Assembly (NCBI GenBank): GCA_900472625.1
Contig: UCIT01000008.1
Location: forward strand, 1 to 64,000
DNA length: 64,000 nucleotides
Source of the DNA: Hyphomicrobiales bacterium
Lineage (GTDB): Bacteria > Pseudomonadota > Alphaproteobacteria > Rhizobiales > Rhizobiaceae
Direction: 5' to 3'
Part shown: in pieces, positions 25,333 through 35,114 of the stretch
How the letters are laid out: the number at the start of each line of letters is the position of its first letter
Position numbering within the stretch: position 1 is the stretch's first letter
The notes under the pieces: model-generated
Databases searched by the model: none
The model's input: the letters and a program-made list of their open reading frames with translations, nothing else
What the model was told of the DNA's origin: nothing
Translations under genes and position numbers: made by a program

Positions 25333-26242
25333 TAATGTTTGAAGGTATTCTCACGATACCATTGTAGAAACGGTGGATGCGGGGCTCGTAAATACCAGCC
25401 GGCACGATCGCCTTTCCAGTCCTGTTTATGAGACTTTTGATACTGTCACGATCGTTTGCCTGGCGTGAGATCAGAACATCCAGGTCGTCCGACAAGCCGA
25501 TGAGACCGCGATCGAACATCCAGTGCGCCGTTCCCGACAAGGCGATGCCGTTCGACAAGATGTCCGGACCATTCGCTTCGACCGGGCGAATGAGGGCCGC
25601 ATCGACCTCGGCCCGGCCGCCGCCGTTGATAAGCTTCAAGCCTGTTATCGCACATCGTTTATCATAGGCTTGCAAAATCAGCCGACGGAACAGGCGATCA
25701 CGAACGACACGTGATGAGAGCTGCACTAAACGCGCCCTCTCCTGTTCGAACATAAAGGGAGCCTGCACACCGTCCGAAAACCCACCCGGCTGCGACGTCA
25801 CAGCCGCTTCCCCCGATCGCGGCAACTCAGGTTGATCTTCCGCCAGTCCGATCGACAGAATGCGATTGAAATCCGCTGCTGAGATAGACCTCACCGCGGC
25901 CTGCGCCCGGCCCGAAATCCGTCCCTCGTCATTCAGAACTCCGCGTTCAATCACACCGTCTGGCCCGCTAAAGGGAACTGGGTTGACGAAATCGAGATAG
26001 CTGCCGGGCTCGATCAGAGCCACATACATTCCGGAGGCTTTGGGATCCGGAATCACCTGTGCGACTTTGGCCAACGCGAAATATCCACGCGTCGCCGCCA
26101 CCTTTCGGGGCTCGTAATAGATGATCCAGTCTCCAAGGCAGGCCTGGACACGGCCAAGATACTGGCTCGGAAACTCTTATTGCTCAGCCGGGCTGTCGTC
26201 GTAGATCGAATCTGTGCGGTGAATGAAAACTCCGAATCCCAT
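25333..26242 (-). pseudogene. HNH endonuclease gene with nonsense codon and frameshift
   Basis: From ATG 26240-26242 the minus strand reads MGFGVFIHRTDSIYDDSPAE, then Q and a TAA stop at 26177-26179, where rhizobial relatives would have a tyrosine. In the same frame it continues FPSQYLGRVQACLGDWIIYY and runs through an HNH-type domain: RRLILQAYDKRCAITGL, EVDAALIRPVEANGPD and GIALSGTAHWMFDRGLI. Near 25370 a one-base deletion shifts the frame. The neighbouring frame then gives LQWYRENTFKH and a stop at 25333-25335, the expected C-terminus. So two point lesions interrupt an otherwise complete gene of roughly 300 codons. Such HNH proteins are putative DNA endonucleases of unclear biological role. 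Confidence 0.8.
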
Positions 26243-26293
26243 GCACGATCTCTACCATGGTGATTGCGATTCAAACCAGGGAGATCGGTCATT

Positions 26294-27370
26294 ATGCATG
26301 CCCCCAAGCGCGTCGTGATTTACGCGCGTTATTCAACAGATCAACAAAACCCCGCCTCGATCGAAACCCAACTCGATCTGGGAAGAGAATTCGTCCTGCC
26401 ACAAGGGTGGCATTTGGCCGACGCGTTCGTTGACGCCGGTGTCAGCGGGTCTACGTTTGAGACGAGACCTGGCCTTCAGGCCGCATTAGCCAAGTCAAGT
26501 ACCGGCGCTTACGAGGTATTCCTCTGCCTGACACTCGATCGCCTATCTCGCGATCTGGAGCACAGCGCCCTTATCCTCAAGATCCTGCAGTTTCATGATG
26601 TCGAGCTCTGGACAGTCCACGGTGCCGCCGCTGTGTCATCGATGGAATTGGGACTGCGAGCAGTCCTTAGTCAGGAAGTGCTCGAACAGGTTCGTTATCG
26701 TACACGCGAAGGCATGAAAACCGTCGCCAAGCATGGCCGGGTACCTGGTGGCATCTGCTACGGTTACAAGATACGGCGAGACTTCGACGATAGCGGCGAG
26801 CCCGTGCGCGGGCTGCGCTCCATCGACTCTGACGAGGCGGCCACCATCGTCTGGATTTTCGAGCGATACGCCGATGGCCTGAATCCGGTGAAGATTGCCG
26901 ACGAGCTCAATGCACGCGGATTGCCTGGTCCACGCGGCCGACCTTGGCAGGGTACCGCAATCCGTGGTCACCGTAATCGTGGCAGCGGCATTCTGAACAA
27001 TCAGGCCTATATCGGGCGGATCGCCTTCAACCGCCTCGCCTATCGCAAAAATCCCGCAACCGAGCGTCGTGTCTCACGCGAGAATGCTGCCGAGCATCAT
27101 GTCGTCCAAGAGGTGCCGTCGCTCCGGATTATAAACGATGCTCTCTGGCAATGTGTGAAGATGCGCCAGGAGAACTGGCGGGCGGGCTACCACAAACCTC
27201 TTCACCGCTCGGCGAGATTGGCGGCCATATCATTCGGCACACGTGCCAAGAATTGGGGTCATCAGCCGAACATGAGCATCGATACGCTCGAGAACCTTCG
27301 CCGGAACGACCTCTCGTTGCGGCAGCGACCACCAGCGCTCGTTCACGCGTTCGATCGTGTCGACCACTGA
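26294..27370 (+). pseudogene. Large serine recombinase, C-terminally truncated
   Basis: Starting at ATG 26294 the protein begins MHAPKRVVIYARYSTDQQNP, with catalytic Ser14, and has LTLDRLSRDLEHSALIL for the resolvase core. The Recombinase domain follows (GRVPGGICYGYKI, DSDEAATIVWIFERYADG, GILNNQAYIGRIAFNR). Recognisable homology stops around 27200 (QENWRAGYHKP). From there the frame merely runs antisense through the end of hipA to a stop at 27370. The zinc ribbon and coiled coil needed for integrase function are missing. It is probably the relic of the element that brought in these genes, cut by the hipBA insertion. Confidence 0.8.
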
Positions 27371-28525
27371 CCTCAGAACTGCGGCTTCCGGCAGCCGTGC
27401 ACGATTTGCAAAAGCTTTCCATCGTTGTCCATACAACGCCTTGAAGGCTCGCTCCCCGGCAAGAGACAGCGCCATGAAATCTGCGGGGATGTAGGGGATC
27501 GTCGAGAGCAGGTCGTAGACAGGCGCAAGCTCCGGTTTGTCGCCGACGCCGTGATAGATCAATGACCAGTTCTTCAAATGCATGTCGCCATTGCCGGTGA
27601 TGGCAGCCAGAGCCAGCCGGCGGACGAACTCAAGCGCGGCGTCTAACGAAACGGCAACGCTCAACGCCGCAGCGATATCGTGATAGGCGGCTCCTTCGTA
27701 TTTACGGGAAGGATAGACGCCAAACACCTGTGCGAAATCCTCGATATGGATCCGCTGGCCGCTGAGACCACGATCAAAGCGTTTGACGAGCAGGACTTTG
27801 CCGTCCGACAGCGTCTCGAACTCTTCTGGAATCCCTTCGAACTCCGATTGTTCGACAAGTTCCCGTTCCGGCACCTCCATGCCGATCGCTTCTGCCAAAG
27901 CAAGGTTGGCATATTCGTTTTCCGACACGCCGGGAAATGAGGTTGACGGAAACTTGGCGATATACGAACCTTGTTCATCATCAAGTGGCAAAGTTAGGCC
28001 GCCGCCCTTTCCCGTGTTCTTGATAACCGAAAGCTTCATCTGCACGCCGGCAAGCGAAAACCGGGCTTTGGGTTTTGGGATAGGCACATCGTCGAGATGC
28101 GCCACAGTTCCGTCGCTCGGCACGACGCGGACTGCACCCGGCAAATCTGAACCGAGTGCAACAAGCAGGTCGAAATCGTTCCCGGCGCGAACGCCACCGG
28201 CGTGGTGGGTTTCCATCGCCTCGCGCAATTTTTCCTCCGGTAGAAGATTGGCAAAGAACGCCGGCAAGGCTCTGGCGACAGGCTTCGGGTCTTTTCGCAA
28301 GCCGCCGCCAGCTGCGCGAAACGACAGGCTCAAGACGGGAACTCCACCTGTCGCACGATAGCTATCTTCGAAGCTGAACGCGTTGAAATCGCCGGGTGTC
28401 CGCACAATTGTGCCCACCTCCACGTCATTCACCACCACGTTGAGCGAGGTGATGGATTTCGGATCGGAAAAAGCCTTAGGCACCACGATCACCGTCTGGA
28501 TGAGCGACGAAAGCCGGGAGATCAT
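27230..28525 (-). CDS. hipA: HipA-type serine/threonine kinase toxin
   Basis: A HipA-family kinase of about 430 residues. Visible are the HipA N-terminal domain (VVVNDVEVGTIVRTPGDFNAF), FSLAGVQMKLSVIKNTGKGG with the flexible activation region, the catalytic ITGNGDMHLKNWSLI loop with its aspartate, and the metal-binding aspartate in LAPVYDLLSTIPY. E. coli HipA phosphorylates glutamyl-tRNA synthetase and induces dormancy; the target here is unknown. The start is uncertain: ATG 28525 or GTG codons at 28504-28495 all overlap the end of hipB. Its 3' end overlaps the converging recombinase frame. Confidence 0.88.
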   Translation of the reverse strand: MISRLSSLIQTVIVVPKAFSDPKSITSLNVVVNDVEVGTIVRTPGDFNAFSFEDSYRATGGVPVLSLSFRAAGGGLRKDPKPVARALPAFFANLLPEEKLREAMETHHAGGVRAGNDFDLLVALGSDLPGAVRVVPSDGTVAHLDDVPIPKPKARFSLAGVQMKLSVIKNTGKGGGLTLPLDDEQGSYIAKFPSTSFPGVSENEYANLALAEAIGMEVPERELVEQSEFEGIPEEFETLSDGKVLLVKRFDRGLSGQRIHIEDFAQVFGVYPSRKYEGAAYHDIAAALSVAVSLDAALEFVRRLALAAITGNGDMHLKNWSLIYHGVGDKPELAPVYDLLSTIPYIPADFMALSLAGERAFKALYGQRWKAFANRARLPEAAVLRSVVDTIERVNERWWSLPQREVVPAKVLERIDAHVRLMTPILGTCAE

Positions 28526-28790
28526 CGACATCGTCGTGCGGCCGCAGCAATGCATCGACAGCAGGCACCATCACCTGCGGGATAAGCATCAATTCAAGCC
28601 CGAGAGCGCGAGCGATGTTGATCAACGTCGTCGTGCGTGCGGAACTGCTTCCGGCTTCGATCTCGCGATAGCGAGGGCGCGATATGCCTGCCATGTCGGC
28701 GATTTGCTGTTGGGTCAATCGCGTCGCCTTGCGGGTAGCCTTTAGCAATTGTCCAATATCGAGCAGGGCGTTTGACTCGGACTTTGCCAT
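28476..28790 (-). CDS. hipB: HipB-type antitoxin (Cro/CI helix-turn-helix)
   Basis: A 104-residue DNA-binding protein. I start it at ATG 28790 (MAKSESNALLDIGQLLKATR). Residues of about 14-70 form an XRE helix-turn-helix (RLTQQQIADMAGISRPRYRE, then SSSARTTTLINIARALGLEL). A flexible C-terminal tail of 30 residues follows. It should bind HipA and repress the hipBA promoter. The coding end overlaps hipA. An inverted repeat at 28858-28881 about 70 bases upstream is the likely operator. Confidence 0.87.
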   Translation of the reverse strand: MAKSESNALLDIGQLLKATRKATRLTQQQIADMAGISRPRYREIEAGSSSARTTTLINIARALGLELMLIPQVMVPAVDALLRPHDDVDDLPAFVAHPDGDRGA

Positions 28791-28857
28791 GATAATTCTC
28801 TGTCCACTCTCCACTGGAAGGGAGGAAGACTTACCAAAACCGCCGTAGTCAGTCAAA

Positions 28858-28881
28858 TAAAGATACAATAAAGGATCTTTA
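28858..28881. promoter_or_regulatory. Inverted repeat upstream of hipB
   Basis: TAAAGAT (28858-28864) and ATCTTTA (28875-28881) form a perfect seven-base inverted repeat with a ten-base spacer, about 70 bases before the hipB start. Position and symmetry suit a HipB dimer operator, but no binding consensus is available to confirm it. Confidence 0.5.
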
Positions 28882-29469
28882 CAGTCTGAATGATCTGTTT
28901 ATATATCATCAGTAACGCTTATTCAATGGCTGAGACGCCGATCGAAGGATGCCCAGCTTACATGGTTTGTTAAGCGCCGCCTTCTATTTCCGCTCGCCCT
29001 CTGCACCGGCGCCGAAAAGAAATGGAATAAGCATGCCCAAAGACGATCTTTCATCACGTTTTTCAGCGGCGTGCCGCGGCGGACGGAGCTTTTGCACGAC
29101 ACACAGTGACGTCCTGCTGCCCGGCACCAAAGCCGATCAGCCCGCTTCCGGATCCGCTGTTTGACGCAACGGGCGATCCGGCGAGTTTTAAGGATGCGCT
29201 GATCTATCACATGCGCCGGTTCGTCGACGAGCAGACGTAGATTTGTCAATCTCTTGGATGCCCAATGGGGCGTATTATATCGTATGGAACAGCGTATCAT
29301 CGAGAGTCTGGACGTGCTCAATTGCAGGGTACACATGCCAGACCTGCTCTGCCACATGAAACGATTGCAGATCGCTGAATCGTATTTCCCGGACGCGTCG
29401 CACAAAACATAACGGCGTGAGCCAACCAAAGCGAGGAAAGCGCTGTTGCTGAGTTAGCGGATTCTGCTC
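28882..29469. other. Gene-poor stretch with fragments
   Basis: Around 29110-29240 the plus strand reads PKPISPLPDPLFDATGDPAS followed by FKDALIYHMRRFVDEQT and a stop, which looks like the tail of a lost protein of unknown family. Nothing else is recognisable. Short frames on both strands are inconsistent with each other and have no ribosome binding sites. Confidence 0.35.
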
Positions 29470-29780
29470 CTAAGCCGATTGCCGCAAGATGATTTCTGCG
29501 TTCAAGAGAACCTGCTCCGGAGCGTCTGAGACGGGATCGTCGGTTCTTTCGCCAAGCTTGCGCAGTAGAAGCTCCATGGCGATACGCCCGATTTCGTTGT
29601 AGTTCTGGGCGACCGTGGTGATTTCGTCTCGGCACGCAGAGCGCGTGAGATACCAAGGCTGCTGACAAGCACGCTCGGCCCGAGCGCTTCCGCGGCCGGC
29701 GCGGCGATGCTTCCGGTCATCGCACATGGCAGTCCCGATTTTCGGCGCCTGTCATTGATGCGCGGCCGTAAGACCCCCAT
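29470..29780 (-). pseudogene. LacI-family regulator C-terminal remnant
   Basis: The last part of the minus frame, EITTVAQNYNEIGRIAMELL followed by LRKLGERTDDPVSDAPEQVL and NAEIILRQSA, is the usual C-terminus of LacI/PurR-type sugar-responsive regulators. An overlapping frame just upstream gives MTGSIAAPAAEALGPSV and VSSLGISRAL, the preceding effector-domain segment, so a frameshift separates them around 29640. The DNA-binding domain and most of the effector domain are absent. Confidence 0.65.
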
Positions 29781-30072
29781 CGACCCAGAATCGCAGTTTA
29801 ATCGAGGGACTGGCTAAGCCGCATTTCGACCACTGACATGCATCGGATATCCGCACGAAAGTTGCTGTCGCCGGCCTTGGTTATCGCATGGCAAATCGCC
29901 GTGCCTTTCAGTATCAATGTGCGTCACGCAGAATTATCCCAACAACCGGGTTGAACACGAGATGATCGCTTTAGTTCACGTAACTAAAGTGCAGGCTGCA
30001 GGGAAACCGCAGCCAAGCTTAGAAAACGACTCACGAAGCACATTGAGTGCCATGCTTTGTACGCATGCGAAT

Positions 30073-30663
30073 TCATGCGACTTTTCTATAGATCCACAAC
30101 TGCGCCGGCGGGATGTTTCGCAGCATGAACGCGAGATGGCACACCTCGTATTGTTTCGGCAGCGCCACGACGGGCGACAGAAGACCATAGGTGATCTGGA
30201 CCACTGGCCTTCCGATCGGGACGCGTTCCAGAAGATCGATCACAAGTGCCTGCCTTTTCGCCACAGGTAGGTGCAACAGCGGTACTGCCGATATGACGCA
30301 ATCGAACTGGGCGTCACGTTGCGCGCCAAGCACAAGATCCAGCGCGAATGCATCGCCGCAGCGAATATCGACATCTGGAAATTGCGCGCGAAGATGACGA
30401 CAAAAATCAGGGGAATACTCGACCGATGTCAGGTTTGACGGCTGCACGCCGCGCGCCAGAATGGCCTTGGTAATGATGCCTGTGCCTGGGCCAAGTTCGA
30501 GGACCGGCAACCCTGATACAGGGCGAACCACACTGGCCATCTTTCTGGCGGTAACGGACGAAGTCGGTGCAATTGCCCCAACGGCTTTCTTGTTGCGCTT
30601 CCAGCCCTTCAGAAACTCGATCTCGTCCTTGAACTTCAACTCCACCCGCTGTCGCATATTCAT
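30073..30663 (-). CDS. pmtA: PmtA-type phospholipid N-methyltransferase
   Basis: A 196-residue SAM-dependent methyltransferase. Motif I is VLELGPGTGIITKAILARG at about residues 53-71. Acidic motif II follows in SVEYSPDFC, and GDAFALDL and FDCVISAVPLLHLPV mark the later motifs. The sequence and length fit the rhizobial (Sinorhizobium-type) PmtA group, which methylates phosphatidylethanolamine to phosphatidylcholine at the membrane face. It could also be a related methyltransferase or a second paralogue on an accessory replicon. It stands alone between the LacI remnant and nadC. Confidence 0.75.
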   Translation of the reverse strand: MNMRQRVELKFKDEIEFLKGWKRNKKAVGAIAPTSSVTARKMASVVRPVSGLPVLELGPGTGIITKAILARGVQPSNLTSVEYSPDFCRHLRAQFPDVDIRCGDAFALDLVLGAQRDAQFDCVISAVPLLHLPVAKRQALVIDLLERVPIGRPVVQITYGLLSPVVALPKQYEVCHLAFMLRNIPPAQLWIYRKVA

Positions 30664-30763
30664 TTTCTAAAGTATCTCCCGATGCCTAGCTTCCGATATG
30701 CGCAATCCCAATATGCTGAAGGCGACAAAATCAAGTGCATTTGCGTCAGTTCCGGTTCGTTGA

Positions 30764-31612
30764 TCACAAGACATCCAGTCCAATGTCCAGTATCGGAGCG
30801 CTGTGGGTCAGCCAACCTACGGAAATGATGTCGACACCTGTGGCTGCGATATCCCTCACTGTTTCCAGCGAGACGCGGCCCGATGCCTCGGCTATCGCGC
30901 GTTTTGCCACAATCTGGACGGCATCACGCAATTGATCGGCGGTCATGTTGTCCAGGAGGACGGCATCGACTCCTTCGCGCATAGCCACGTGCAGTTGCTC
31001 GATCGTATCCACTTCGACCTCGATCTTGACCATATGCCCTGTATTCTCTTTTGCGCGCCGTATGGCCTGCTCGACGCCGCCGGCGACCGCGATGTGATTG
31101 TCCTTGATCAGTACAGCGTCAGCCAGCGAGAAGCGGTGATTCATTCCGCCGCCGGCGCGTACCGCATGCTTCTCGATTGCCCGCAGGCCCGGCGTCGTCT
31201 TGCGCGTACAGGCGATGGACACACCGCTTCCTTCGATCTCCTTCACCATGCGGGCGGTCGATGTCGCTATGCCCGAGAGATGGCTAATGAAGTTGAGCGC
31301 TGTACGCTCCGCTGCGAGCAGCGCTTGCGCGTTGCCTTCGATCGTCGCAATCACCGTTCCGCCCCCGACAGGTTCACCATCGCCGAGATGCCGCGTGACC
31401 GAAACCATGTCGTCCGTCAACGTGAAGGCAAGTGCGGCCAAGTCCATGCCGGCAACGACACCAGGTTGGCGACTGACCATCTGCAGTGTCACACGGTGGC
31501 CGGAAGGTATAACCGCAGCGGAGGTGATATCGCCGGCAAGGCCGAAGTCCTCGAGCAGCGCATTGCGGACAAGCGGTTCGATCATCAGTCGTGGCAAAGG
31601 TAGAGGCGACAT
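30764..31612 (-). CDS. nadC: Quinolinate phosphoribosyltransferase
   Basis: A 282-residue enzyme converting quinolinate and PRPP to nicotinate mononucleotide, the third step of de novo NAD synthesis. Characteristic segments are LLEDFGLAGDITSAAVIP near the start, AERTALNFISHLSGIAT, the CTRKTTPGLRAIEKHAV loop, GGMNHRFSLADAVLIKDNHI with the substrate-binding Arg/Lys/His, EVEVDTIEQL and DAVLLDNM. It is complete and of standard length. It follows nadB after a single base and is the last gene of the nadABC operon. Confidence 0.96.
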   Translation of the reverse strand: MSPLPLPRLMIEPLVRNALLEDFGLAGDITSAAVIPSGHRVTLQMVSRQPGVVAGMDLAALAFTLTDDMVSVTRHLGDGEPVGGGTVIATIEGNAQALLAAERTALNFISHLSGIATSTARMVKEIEGSGVSIACTRKTTPGLRAIEKHAVRAGGGMNHRFSLADAVLIKDNHIAVAGGVEQAIRRAKENTGHMVKIEVEVDTIEQLHVAMREGVDAVLLDNMTADQLRDAVQIVAKRAIAEASGRVSLETVRDIAATGVDIISVGWLTHSAPILDIGLDVL

Positions 31613-31613
31613 G

Positions 31614-33161
31614 TCAGGCGCTCCGCAGATCGGGTGTTGATATCGACAGGCGCGCGGCGCTCACCGCCTCTGCCAGGGTCATTTTCCGTCGACTGGTTTT
31701 CTTCAGGTGTTGCGGATAGTCGGTCCTTGCGTGTGAGCCGCGGGTTTCCGTACGCAACAGGGCAAAGACAGCGATGAGCAAAGCAACGGTCGCTGGCTGC
31801 GTGGTGGGACGCGCTGACTCGATCCGAGGAAGCAAGTCCGACACCGCGCTTCGCAGTCCGTCCCCGTTCCTGAGAACACCGAGATGGGCAGAAACAACGT
31901 GCCTAACGCTGCCAATCTCGAACGACGGCGGGGTCACCGTCGTGACCGAGGGCGCAGCGGTCTTGCGAACTGGCACGAACGCCGCCATGTCCTCAGCCGC
32001 ACACATCCCCATAACAGCCGCCTCCAGCAGGGAATTGCTGGCAAGCCGGTTGGCGCCGTGCAACCCCGTCGAGGCAACCTCGCCGGCCGCCCAAAGACCG
32101 GCGACGGAGCTGCGCCCGCGCCTGTCAACATCGATGCCACCCATATGATAGTGGGCGGCCGGCATCACCGGGATCAGTTCCCGCGACGGGTCGACGCCCG
32201 CCTCACGGCAAAAAGTATCGACCGTCGGAAACCGTTGCGGAAATCTCGCCCCCAGTGCCATGCGTGCATCCAGATAGACCGAACGGCCGCCGTCGATTTC
32301 CGCGGCGACCGCGCGGGCAACGATGTCGCGGGGAGCAAGGTCTTCTCCATGCACGCCTCTCATCATCCGCCGTCCGTTCTCGTCGAGGAGAACGGCCCCG
32401 TCACCTCTGACGGCTTCGCTAACAAGGGCAAGAGGGCGGCGCACGGAGCGCAGCGCCGTCGGATGAAATTGGACGAACTCCATATCGGACAAGACCGCAC
32501 CGACGCGGGCGGCAAGCGCGATCCCCTGGCCGAAGCTGCCGACAGGATTGGTGGACGCATTATAAAGACCGCCAAGTCCGCCCGTGGCCAACAGGACACG
32601 GTTGCTCGGGATGACGATTGTCTTTCCGTCACGGACGCAGACAACACCGTTCATCACGCCGTCATCGGCCTGAAGCGCGACCACTTCCGCATGATCCATC
32701 ACGGTGATCGATGGTGTCGCATTGACCGCTCTGACGAGCGCATCGACGATAGCGGCACCCGAGCCGTCACCAGCAACATGAAGGATCCGGTTTCGCACGT
32801 GAGCCGCCTCCAGGCCGAGCGAGAAAGCGCCAGTGGAATCTCTGTCGAATGCCACACCGAAGCGCTGCAGCAGCGCTACGACGCTTTTCGCCGCGCCGAC
32901 GATGCTGTGTACCACGCCTGCGTCGCAGAGACCGTCGCCAGCGGCGAGCGTATCGGCGGCATGCAGGTCCGCGTTATCGTCAGCACCGACAGCGGCCGCC
33001 ATGCCGCCTTGTGCCAAGGCGCTGGAGGTGCGTGTTCCAAGCGAACCGCTTGTGACGAGCAGGACGGGGTGCGGTGCGAAGGTGAGCGCCGCGACAAGGC
33101 CGGCCACGCCGCTGCCGACTACCACAGGATGTCCGACGCTGTCATGCAGGATCGCGCTCAT
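31614..33161 (-). CDS. nadB: L-aspartate oxidase
   Basis: A 515-residue FAD enzyme oxidising L-aspartate to iminoaspartate for NAD synthesis. The N-terminal FAD-binding motif [15 protein letters not shown] is followed by [18 protein letters not shown] and, in the catalytic region, [17 protein letters not shown] [36 protein letters not shown] and [19 protein letters not shown] come next and [20 protein letters not shown] near the C-terminus. Its ATG overlaps the nadA stop by four bases (33158-33161). Intact. Confidence 0.96.
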   Translation of the reverse strand: MSAILHDSVGHPVVVGSGVAGLVAALTFAPHPVLLVTSGSLGTRTSSALAQGGMAAAVGADDNADLHAADTLAAGDGLCDAGVVHSIVGAAKSVVALLQRFGVAFDRDSTGAFSLGLEAAHVRNRILHVAGDGSGAAIVDALVRAVNATPSITVMDHAEVVALQADDGVMNGVVCVRDGKTIVIPSNRVLLATGGLGGLYNASTNPVGSFGQGIALAARVGAVLSDMEFVQFHPTALRSVRRPLALVSEAVRGDGAVLLDENGRRMMRGVHGEDLAPRDIVARAVAAEIDGGRSVYLDARMALGARFPQRFPTVDTFCREAGVDPSRELIPVMPAAHYHMGGIDVDRRGRSSVAGLWAAGEVASTGLHGANRLASNSLLEAAVMGMCAAEDMAAFVPVRKTAAPSVTTVTPPSFEIGSVRHVVSAHLGVLRNGDGLRSAVSDLLPRIESARPTTQPATVALLIAVFALLRTETRGSHARTDYPQHLKKTSRRKMTLAEAVSAARLSISTPDLRSA

Positions 33162-34129
33162 ATCGCCAGCATCCTTTGCACCGCAAGACGCGCGCCATGG
33201 GCTACCGCGGGATCGATCAAGACCTCGTGTTGGTTTTGTTCAAGCGCCGCGCGAATATTGGCGAGCGTGATCCGCTTCATATGCGGGCAGAGATTGCATG
33301 GACGAATGAACTCGACCTCCGGATGGTCGGCTGCAACATTGTCGCTCATGGAGCATTCGGTGAGCAGCACGACTTGCGCCGGTTTCTTGCTGGCGACAAA
33401 ATCCGACATCCAGGCCGTGGAACCGGCGAAATCGGCTTCCGCCACCACATCGGGCGGGCATTCCGGATGGGCCAACACCTGCACACCCGGATGGTTCTCG
33501 CGCAGCTGACGGACATCGTCGGCGGTAAAAAGCTCATGCACCTCGCAGTGACCGTGCCACGCAATGATTTCCACGTCCGTCTGACGGGCAATGTTGTGCG
33601 CAAGATATTCATCCGGAATCATCAGAACCTTCTTCACCCCGAGCCCCTCGACGATCTGCTTGGCGTTGCCCGATGTGCAGCAGATATCCGATGCCGCCTT
33701 CACCGCAGCGGAGGTGTTGACATAGGTGACGATCGGAACCCCCGGATGAGCCTGCCGCAACAGTGCGATGTCGGCAGGCGTGATGGAATCCGCCAGGGAA
33801 CAGCCCGCCTGCATATCGGGAATCAGCACGGTCTTGGCCGGATTGAGCAGCTTCGTCGTCTCCGCCATGAAGTGGACTCCAGCCACCAGGATGACATCCG
33901 CCTCCACATCGACGGCCCGACGCGCCAGTGCCAGACTGTCGCCGACGATGTCGGCAACGCAGTGAAAAATCTCCGGCGTCTGGTAGTTGTGCGCCAGGAT
34001 GACGGCGTTTCGCTTCTTCTTCAGAGCCCGAATTGCGGCGATATCGTCTTCGAAAGAGAGCCACTCCGCCGGCGGGATGAAGCGGCGGACGCGATCATAA
34101 AGCGACGACACGGAAGGGCTGGCAAGCAT
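33158..34129 (-). CDS. nadA: Quinolinate synthase
   Basis: A [4Fe-4S] enzyme of about 323 residues condensing iminoaspartate with dihydroxyacetone phosphate to quinolinate. Visible motifs are [47 protein letters not shown] with the first cluster cysteine, [19 protein letters not shown], and the late cysteines in CSMSDN and [14 protein letters not shown]. The frame opens at ATG 34153, but ATG 34127-34129 has GGGGA eight bases upstream and leaves the operator at 34149-34193 outside the gene, so I prefer it. First gene of nadABC. Confidence 0.95.
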   Translation of the reverse strand: MLASPSVSSLYDRVRRFIPPAEWLSFEDDIAAIRALKKKRNAVILAHNYQTPEIFHCVADIVGDSLALARRAVDVEADVILVAGVHFMAETTKLLNPAKTVLIPDMQAGCSLADSITPADIALLRQAHPGVPIVTYVNTSAAVKAASDICCTSGNAKQIVEGLGVKKVLMIPDEYLAHNIARQTDVEIIAWHGHCEVHELFTADDVRQLRENHPGVQVLAHPECPPDVVAEADFAGSTAWMSDFVASKKPAQVVLLTECSMSDNVAADHPEVEFIRPCNLCPHMKRITLANIRAALEQNQHEVLIDPAVAHGARLAVQRMLAI

Positions 34130-34148
34130 TGAACAAATCCCCATTATG

Positions 34149-34193
34149 CTCACAATGAGTATATATTGGGTGCATAGATATGCTCATTGTGAG
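34149..34193. promoter_or_regulatory. NadQ-type operator upstream of nadA
   Basis: CTCACAATGAG (34149-34159) and its exact reverse complement CTCATTGTGAG (34183-34193) lie 23 bases apart between nadQ and nadA. Known NadQ regulons of Rhizobiales control nadABC from just such a place, and nadQ is the adjacent gene. The pair also spans the likely promoter and the first bases of the nadA leader. Confidence 0.8.
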
Positions 34194-34199
34194 TTTAAG

Positions 34200-35114
34200 T
34201 CAATACCGGGAGACGGGTAGCCGTGATCCTGACAGTGCGCGCTCTTCCACGATAGCGCGGCGGTAGCGGAAAATCTTTGCCGGCCGACCCGGGGCGTCGT
34301 CGGATGTCTCACCGGTTTCCTCGACGAGCTGCTGTTGCTCGATCATGCGTCTGAAGTTCTGCTTGTGAAGCGGCAGACCGGCCAGCGCCTCCACCGCCTT
34401 CTGAAGCTGGAGCATGCTGAAACTCTCGGGCATGACCTCGAAAACGACCGGGCGATATTTGATCTTGGCACGAAGTCTCGCGATGCCGGTGGCAAGGATA
34501 CGCCGGTGGTCGGCAAACATCGGACGCCCAAAGTTGACCTGAGATGCATCGCCAGCTTCACTGACAAGCCCGGCCTGATAGAGAAGTTCATAGCGTTGCA
34601 AGGCAAAGTCTTCGTTCCAGTCGTGATCGAGGCCAAACAGAAAGTCGACACTGCGCCGGCGCTGGATCGCGTCCTTTTGATTGCCGGCGCCCCAGGCGTT
34701 GAGACGTGCCACGATGTCGTCTAGAATCTCCGGGCGCCCGGCACGCATGTCCTCCCAAGGAAGATATTCGTACCAGCCGTGCCAGCTTGGGCGCCCAGCG
34801 CCCAGGGTCTCCTGCTCCCGAACGAGACCAAGATAACTAATCGAGATGGTTCGACCACCAAGAATATCATTGTTCCGATCGCGATCAGCGAAGGTATAGA
34901 GCTGCTCGAGATAGCCGACTGGGTGACCGGTCTGTTCCTGGACCCACTCGCGAAGCCCGCTTTGCAATGTCCGGTGCCCAAGTTCGAATGGTCCCGAAGG
35001 CAAAGCCTCCCCGCCTCTGACGGTCATAACGCGCGGTTCATTGCCTGTAACGGCTGCAAGAACGGCCATAAGTTCGGCATGAGCAAGTCCAATGGTCACC
35101 GCAATCAGATCCAA
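34200..35114 (-). CDS. nadQ: NadQ-like NAD biosynthesis regulator (Nudix-related, winged helix)
   Basis: A 304-residue protein combining a degenerate Nudix-like N-terminal domain (GEALPSGPFELGHRTLQSGL, HPVGYLEQLYTFADRDR, ISISYLGLVREQE) with a C-terminal winged-helix region (YRPVVFEVMPESFSMLQLQKA, then FRRMIEQQQLVEETGE and PAKIFRYRRA). This matches the NrtR-like/NadQ regulators that sense an NAD-pathway metabolite and repress nadABC. The standard catalytic Nudix box is not evident, consistent with a sensor. It lies directly upstream of nadA in the same direction, with the inverted operator between them. Confidence 0.85.
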   Translation of the reverse strand: MDLIAVTIGLAHAELMAVLAAVTGNEPRVMTVRGGEALPSGPFELGHRTLQSGLREWVQEQTGHPVGYLEQLYTFADRDRNNDILGGRTISISYLGLVREQETLGAGRPSWHGWYEYLPWEDMRAGRPEILDDIVARLNAWGAGNQKDAIQRRRSVDFLFGLDHDWNEDFALQRYELLYQAGLVSEAGDASQVNFGRPMFADHRRILATGIARLRAKIKYRPVVFEVMPESFSMLQLQKAVEALAGLPLHKQNFRRMIEQQQLVEETGETSDDAPGRPAKIFRYRRAIVEERALSGSRLPVSRY

